Positions 59,640 through 64,000 of a stretch of 64,000 nucleotides of DNA are shown here, piece by piece; positions within the stretch are counted from its first letter, which is position 1, and each line of letters starts with the position of its first letter. The notes below the pieces were generated by a model. That model did no database searches. It was not told where the DNA came from and saw only the letters and a program-made list of their open reading frames with translations. This stretch comes from Enterobacter ludwigii. Its GTDB lineage: Bacteria > Pseudomonadota > Gammaproteobacteria > Enterobacterales > Enterobacteriaceae. The DNA is taken from positions 899,441 to 963,440 of the forward strand of contig CEFQ01000010.1 of assembly GCA_900068845.1 (NCBI GenBank), in the 5' to 3' direction. Made by a program: the position numbers and the translations under genes.

Positions 59640-60623
59640 TTAATTAAGTTGCAACAATGGCTTACGGTCGCGCCCCGATTGGTGATAACAGTGAATAGCC
59701 TCTCGCCAGTTTGCCAATGGAAAAAGCGCCACTTCGCCACAATCACTTGCACGCAATAGCGGCCAGAGTTGAATGAAAAGCTGTTGCCAATCCTGATGCG
59801 CTAAATCTTCCAGCGTGTGCCGAATGTGGAACCAGTGCAGCGCTGGACGTGACGCATTCACCTGCACCGGCTTACCGCTCAGCACGCCGTAAGCAACAAA
59901 CTGTGCCTCTTCGGGCAACGATTGCCAAATCAACTGACCGATTTCACCGCCCACCGCATCAAACACCCGATCGCACTGCTGCGCGGCAGCGGCAATCTCG
60001 TCACGCTGCGTTTCCATCAGCGCAGCAATACCCATTTTTTGCAGGCGCGCGCGATGTTGCGGCGCACGATGCACTACGGTGATAGCGATCGCGCCCATGT
60101 GCCGCGCCCACTGCGCGAGTAACAAGGCACAAGCGGAACCACCTGCGGTGATCAGGACGCGTTTACCGGCTGGCGACCACTGCTTCAGCATCAGCAGCGC
60201 CGCCAGCGGATTGATATACGCGCGTGCCGCAAGCAAGGTGCTGATGTCGGACGGAACCGGCACCGCAATCTGCGGATCGCAATCGACATAGCGTTGCCAG
60301 GTGCCGGCACTGCGCAAAGGCAGCACACGCTGACCGAGCAAATGATGGTAAGCGGGCGGCGCTGCAATCACCGTGCCGACGCCTTCATAGCCGGCAGTCA
60401 AGGGTGGCGTAACGCGATGGCGATAAGCGCCGGTAATCGGAATCAGGTCAGAAGCATTGATGGGGGCAAACTGCATGGCCACGCGCAGCAGGCCAGCAGC
60501 GCAGGGCGATAAAGGGAAAGGTTCCAGCGTAAGTACGCTGGCAGGATCGCCAAACTGCCGATAAGCGAGGGCAAGATTGCTTATCGGCGCTGTTTCACAA
60601 TTCGGTTTTGGCGTCGAATTCAC
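59640..60623 (-). CDS. MDR-superfamily zinc-independent oxidoreductase (quinone/enoyl reductase-like)
   Basis: A 327-aa medium-chain dehydrogenase/reductase. The N-terminal GroES-like domain has PINASDLIPITGAYRHRVTPPLTAGYEGVG but no zinc-ligand cysteines, as in quinone oxidoreductases and mitochondrial-type 2-enoyl thioester reductases. The Rossmann region is VLITAGGSACALLLAQWARHMGA. Its 5' end overlaps nth by 29 nt, so it is probably translated from the nth transcript. E. coli has no gene here. Substrate unknown; NADPH is likely. Confidence 0.85.
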   Translation of the reverse strand: MNSTPKPNCETAPISNLALAYRQFGDPASVLTLEPFPLSPCAAGLLRVAMQFAPINASDLIPITGAYRHRVTPPLTAGYEGVGTVIAAPPAYHHLLGQRVLPLRSAGTWQRYVDCDPQIAVPVPSDISTLLAARAYINPLAALLMLKQWSPAGKRVLITAGGSACALLLAQWARHMGAIAITVVHRAPQHRARLQKMGIAALMETQRDEIAAAAQQCDRVFDAVGGEIGQLIWQSLPEEAQFVAYGVLSGKPVQVNASRPALHWFHIRHTLEDLAHQDWQQLFIQLWPLLRASDCGEVALFPLANWREAIHCYHQSGRDRKPLLQLN

Positions 60624-61230
60624 ACAGATCTTCGATCAGACAGGATCCGCAGCGCGGTTTACGCGCCACGCAGGTATAGCGACCATGCAGAATTAGCCAG
60701 TGATGACAATCAACCTTGAACGCCGCGGGCACTACCTTAAGAAGTTTATCTTCCACTTCTTCCACGTTCTTACCCGGCGCAAAGCGGGTGCGATTGCTGA
60801 CGCGGAAAATATGGGTGTCGACGGCGATAGTAGGCCAGCCGAAAGCGGTATTGAGCACCACATTGGCGGTTTTACGCCCGACGCCCGGTAGCGCTTCCAG
60901 CGCCGCACGATCTTCCGGCACTTCGCCGCCGTGCTGCTCCAGCAGAATGCGACAGGTCTTGATGACGTTCTCCGCCTTGCTGTTAAACAGGCCGATGGTT
61001 TTGATGTACTCCTTCACGCCATCAACGCCCAGCGCCAGAATCGTTGCCGGCGTATTCGCCACCGGATAGAGCTTCGCGGTGGCTTTATTGACGCTCACGT
61101 CGGTGGCCTGAGCGGAAAGCAATACCGCAATCAGCAACTCAAACGGTGAGGTGAAGTTCAGTTCGGTAGTCGGATGCGGATTTTCATCACGCAGGCGCGT
61201 AAGGATCTGCGCGCGTTTTTCTTTATTCAC
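60595..61230 (-). CDS. nth: Endonuclease III
   Basis: DNA glycosylase/AP lyase removing oxidised pyrimidines. Length is 211 aa, as in E. coli. The helix-hairpin-helix LPGVGRKTANVV has catalytic Lys120, with Asp138 (AVDTH); the 4Fe-4S cluster ligands are Cys187, 194, 197 and 203 (CVARKPRCGSCLIEDLC). It overlaps rsxE by 4 nt at the end of the rsx operon. Confidence 0.98.
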   Translation of the reverse strand: MNKEKRAQILTRLRDENPHPTTELNFTSPFELLIAVLLSAQATDVSVNKATAKLYPVANTPATILALGVDGVKEYIKTIGLFNSKAENVIKTCRILLEQHGGEVPEDRAALEALPGVGRKTANVVLNTAFGWPTIAVDTHIFRVSNRTRFAPGKNVEEVEDKLLKVVPAAFKVDCHHWLILHGRYTCVARKPRCGSCLIEDLCEFDAKTEL

Positions 61231-61928
61231 ACCGCTTTCCCGGTTGCGCCTTGCGGCTCAGCTTCAGGCGCCGCCGCACGAGTGGCTGCGCGCTGTTTCA
61301 TCTTCTGGTCGATAAGGTACTTGCCTGCCAGCAGCATGCCGAGGCCAATAAAGGCACCCGGTGGCAGCATCGCCAGTAGCATCGGTGAATCAAAATGCAC
61401 CACTTCAATACGCAGCGCTTTCGCCCATGGACCGAGCAATTGGTCCGCACCGTTGAAAAGCGTACCGCTGCCAATCAGTTCACGAATCGATCCCAGTGTC
61501 ACCATCGCGCAGGTTGCGCCCATGCCGATGGCAAACCCGTCCAGCGCGGAGAGGGGAATGCTGCTCTTTGAGGCGACTGCTTCGGCGCGGCCCACCACGA
61601 TGCAGTTGGTGACGATCAGCGGGATAAAGATGCCGAGTGATTGATATAAGCCGTAGGCGTAGGCGTTGATCAGCATCTGCACGCAGCTCACCACCGAGGC
61701 GATAATCATCACGTAAATCGGAATACGGATTTCGGCCGGCACCCAACGACGCGAGGCAGAAATCGAACTGTTGGTGATGGTCAGCACCAGCGTGGTCGCC
61801 AGACCTAAACCGAGGGCGTTGGTGGCGGTAGAGGTCACCGCCAGCAGCGGACACAGGCCGAGCAGCTGCACCAGCGCGGAGTTATTTTTCCACAGGCCGC
61901 CGACCAGTAAATTCTTCGCTTCACTCAT
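61227..61928 (-). CDS. rsxE: Electron transport complex subunit RsxE
   Basis: Integral membrane subunit of the Rsx (Rnf-type) complex, which reduces SoxR in E. coli. The ATG at 61928 (MSEAKNLLVGGLWKNNS) gives 233 aa against 231 in E. coli and overlaps rsxG by 8 nt; a start 51 nt upstream is unlikely. About six membrane helices; NNSALVQLLGLCPLLAVTS and IFIPLIVTNCIVVGRAEA are family blocks. Confidence 0.96.
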   Translation of the reverse strand: MSEAKNLLVGGLWKNNSALVQLLGLCPLLAVTSTATNALGLGLATTLVLTITNSSISASRRWVPAEIRIPIYVMIIASVVSCVQMLINAYAYGLYQSLGIFIPLIVTNCIVVGRAEAVASKSSIPLSALDGFAIGMGATCAMVTLGSIRELIGSGTLFNGADQLLGPWAKALRIEVVHFDSPMLLAMLPPGAFIGLGMLLAGKYLIDQKMKQRAATRAAAPEAEPQGATGKAV

Positions 61929-62562
61929 TTGCATCTCCACATTCAGGCAGCGAAGCGAGCTTCGCAGGCAGTGTTTCAATCAGCAGCGCGGTGCGCTTGG
62001 TGGCATTCACCACCGCGCGAGGCGTAATGGTTGCGCCGGTAAATTGGTCGAATTCACCGCCGTCTTTTTTCACTGCAAAATTTTTGTCATCAGCGCCATG
62101 GATCACTTTGCCATTGAAGCTGTTGATCCAGTCTGAAATACGCAGTTCGATTTTATCGCCGAGGCCCGGCGTTTCATGATGCTCAACCACGCGTACGCCC
62201 AGCACTTTGCCGTGGAAATCGGCGCCGACCAACATCTGAATCGCACCAGAATAGCCGTCTGGCGCAGTGGTCTCAAGCGCGGCCGCCACCGGCTGGTCGC
62301 CCTTGCGTGCGACATAGAGATGGTGCGGACGATCATTGCCTAGCGCCAGCGCATCGGTCACCAGAAAACACTCTTGCTGGATGTGATTGTCATACAGATC
62401 GGTCGGTACGACCTGATCTAACAAATTTTTCTGCTGTAGCGCCGTCTGATGCTCCACCGTCGGCTTGGTGACATAGTTGACCACCGCCGTCACGCCGGTG
62501 GTGATCACCGCAAAGGCTGCCAGCGTCACCGCATTTTTACGAATAGCTTCGATCATCTTCAA
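61921..62562 (-). CDS. rsxG: Electron transport complex subunit RsxG
   Basis: Periplasmic-facing flavoprotein of the Rsx complex, with one N-terminal membrane helix (about 10-30). FMN is attached covalently to the threonine in the FTGATITP motif (Thr178). Length is 213 aa (E. coli 206). It overlaps rsxD by 4 nt and rsxE by 8 nt. Confidence 0.96.
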   Translation of the reverse strand: MKMIEAIRKNAVTLAAFAVITTGVTAVVNYVTKPTVEHQTALQQKNLLDQVVPTDLYDNHIQQECFLVTDALALGNDRPHHLYVARKGDQPVAAALETTAPDGYSGAIQMLVGADFHGKVLGVRVVEHHETPGLGDKIELRISDWINSFNGKVIHGADDKNFAVKKDGGEFDQFTGATITPRAVVNATKRTALLIETLPAKLASLPECGDANE

Positions 62563-63617
62563 TCCTTGCGATGGCCGTAAACGCGCGGCTGGGTGTAGTA
62601 ATCAATCAGCGGCACACAAATGTTCGCCAGCAATACCGCGAAGGCGACGCCATCCGGATAGCCGCCAAAGCTACGAATTAGCCAGATCAGCAAACCAATT
62701 AGCGCACCGTAAACCAGGCGTCCGCGATTGGTGGTCGATGCGGTCACCGGATCGGTCGCGATAAAGAACGCGCCGAGCATGGTGGCACCGGAGAACAGGT
62801 GAATCAGCGGCGAGTTAAGCGACTCCGGTGAAAACACCCAGCCCAGCGTGGCGCAGAACGCTAGCGAGACGAGGAAACTGACCGGAATGTGCCAGCGAAT
62901 GGCATTTTTCGCCAGCAGCAGCACGCCGCCAAGCAAATAACCGAGGTTAACCCATTGCCAACCCAACCCGGCTAACACGCCGCTGTAAATCGGCTCAGCC
63001 AGCAACTGATCTGCGCTGTGTCCAGCGCGCAGCCCGGTTTTAAACGTATCCAGCGGCGTTGCCTGGCTGACGCCATCAACGCCGAGTTGCAGCTGCTGCA
63101 TGGTTTCACCGGCCAGTGTGTGGTGGGTGAAGATCATGCTGAGCGAATCCAGCAAGCCCGGTTTGATCGCCTGTAAGCTATCGGGTGGCAGCCAACTGGT
63201 CATTTGTACCGGGAAGGAGATCAGCAGTACCACGTAACCCACCATCGCCGGGTTAAACGGGTTTTGCCCCAAACCGCCGTACAGCTGTTTGGCAATCACG
63301 ATGGCGAAAATCGTTCCCAGCACCACCAACCACCACGGTGCAAGCGGCGGCAGGCTGATGCCAAGCAGCAACGCGGTGAGCAGGGCCGAGTTGTCAGAGA
63401 GTGTCGGCACCACCGGCGTTTTGCGCAGACGCAGAATCGCCCCTTCAGTGGCCCATGCGGTGGCGGTCGCCAGCAAAACCTGAATTAAAAAACCAACGCC
63501 AAAGAAATACCACTGCGCGGCCATGCCAGGCAGCGCGGCCAGCACCACCAGCAGCATAATATTGCCGGTGCTACGGCGGTTGTGGGTATAGGGCGAACTT
63601 GCGATACGAAAAGCCAT
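62559..63617 (-). CDS. rsxD: Electron transport complex subunit RsxD
   Basis: Membrane flavoprotein of the Rsx complex, 352 aa as in E. coli, about ten helices. The covalent FMN threonine is Thr187 in DGVSQATPLD, the position known from RnfD. GATMLGAFFIATDPVTAS is the conserved C-terminal block. Its ATG follows the rsxC stop with no gap. Confidence 0.97.
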   Translation of the reverse strand: MAFRIASSPYTHNRRSTGNIMLLVVLAALPGMAAQWYFFGVGFLIQVLLATATAWATEGAILRLRKTPVVPTLSDNSALLTALLLGISLPPLAPWWLVVLGTIFAIVIAKQLYGGLGQNPFNPAMVGYVVLLISFPVQMTSWLPPDSLQAIKPGLLDSLSMIFTHHTLAGETMQQLQLGVDGVSQATPLDTFKTGLRAGHSADQLLAEPIYSGVLAGLGWQWVNLGYLLGGVLLLAKNAIRWHIPVSFLVSLAFCATLGWVFSPESLNSPLIHLFSGATMLGAFFIATDPVTASTTNRGRLVYGALIGLLIWLIRSFGGYPDGVAFAVLLANICVPLIDYYTQPRVYGHRKD

Positions 63618-64000
63618 TTAATCCTCAGTATTCGAAGGCTGCTGCTGCGCTTTACGCGCTTTGGCACGGGCGACCGCAGCGGCAATGGCCGCTTTGCGTG
63701 GGTCGGCGGAGTCAGGAGAGGCAGCAGCCTCCACTTCAGGAGATGTTGCTTCAGTCTGCTGCGCGGCAGCGGCGGCTTTTTTCGCTTTGGCGCGGGCAAT
63801 CGCGGCTTCAACAGCGGCTTTACGCGGATCGACGGCTGCCACAGGCGTGACGGCTTCCGGCTCGGCAGGTGCTGGTTCAACGGCTTGCGTGGCAGCGGCG
63901 GCTTTTTTCGCTTTGGCACGGGCAATGGCGGCTTCAACGGCGGCTTTACGCGGATCGACGTCTGCCGCTGGCGCGACGGCTTCCGGCTCGGCAGGTGCCG
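63618..64000 (-). CDS. rsxC: Electron transport complex subunit RsxC, C-terminal repeats (5' part outside window)
   Basis: The frame is open to the window end. Only the Ala/Lys-rich C-terminal tail is seen: tandem units of the type VDPRKAAVEAAIARAKAKKA separated by Glu/Pro/Thr-rich linkers, then SNTED. RsxC proteins of enterobacteria have such variable tails after the NADH/FMN and 4Fe-4S domains, which lie beyond position 64000. The stop is immediately before the rsxD ATG. Confidence 0.92.
   Translation of the reverse strand, partial: APAEPEAVAPAADVDPRKAAVEAAIARAKAKKAAAATQAVEPAPAEPEAVTPVAAVDPRKAAVEAAIARAKAKKAAAAAQQTEATSPEVEAAASPDSADPRKAAIAAAVARAKARKAQQQPSNTED
63827..64000. repeat. 126-bp in-frame tandem repeat in rsxC
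   Basis: The segment starting at GGATCGACG near 63827 recurs at 63953, a period of 126 bp (42 codons), almost identical at DNA level. A third, diverged DPRKAA unit lies nearer the stop. More copies may continue past the window. Confidence 0.85.

Overview
The window is a contiguous piece of an enterobacterial chromosome. Protein similarity to Escherichia coli is high, gene order is largely that of the E. coli pheT-to-rsxC stretch, coding density is high, and nothing looks like a phage, insertion sequence, integron or CRISPR array. The differences from E. coli (no sodB, ydhP, lhr or menI where E. coli has them, an eptA inserted beside nemR, a family of GTAGCGGCGC palindromes, and a five-copy valine tRNA array) fit Erwiniaceae, probably Pantoea or a close relative. 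That genus-level placement is an inference from recalled gene content, not a search.

Layout, left to right: pheS (3' part)-pheT-ihfA; a DUF2502 secreted protein; btuC-btuE-btuD-nlpC; degenerate EAL regulator ydiV; selO converging on aroH; ppsR divergent from ppsA; small RNA rprA; ydiK divergent from ydiJ with a PurR-type operator between; an unrecognised Fur-boxed gene; sufABCDSE; ldtE; lpp; pykF; a tRNA-Val(GAC) array; mdtK divergent from ribC; cfa; punC/punR; purR; ynhF; mepH; grxD; rnt; gloA-nemA-nemR with eptA upstream; ydhL; ydhF; sodC; an unknown lipoprotein; ydhIJK divergent from slyA; slyB; anmK-mliC-pdxH-tyrS; pdxY; gstA and a LysR regulator; dtpA; a CTP-synthase-like amidotransferase-domain protein; an MDR oxidoreductase; nth; rsxE-rsxG-rsxD-rsxC (3' part).

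Themes: phenylalanyl- and tyrosyl-tRNA synthesis; vitamin B12 import; Fe-S cluster assembly under iron control; carbon flow at the PEP/pyruvate node (ppsR/ppsA and pykF, the latter with a Cra operator just downstream of its promoter); purine sensing (PurR-type operators at purR, at ydiK/ydiJ and upstream of the amidotransferase-like gene, plus punC/punR); electrophile detoxification (nemR-nemA-gloA); envelope lipoproteins and peptidoglycan enzymes (nlpC, ldtE, lpp, mepH, slyB, mliC, anmK); B6 metabolism (pdxH, pdxY); and the SoxR-reducing/Rnf-type electron-transfer complex.

The least explained items are the Fur-controlled 134-residue protein between ydiJ and sufA, the PurR-boxed amidotransferase-like gene whose catalytic histidine position is glutamine, the four-cysteine lipoprotein next to sodC, the paired GTAGCGGCGC palindromes, and the repeated GTTGCGCAAC decamer. 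I found no convincing new multigene system; most of the window is ordinary core genome.
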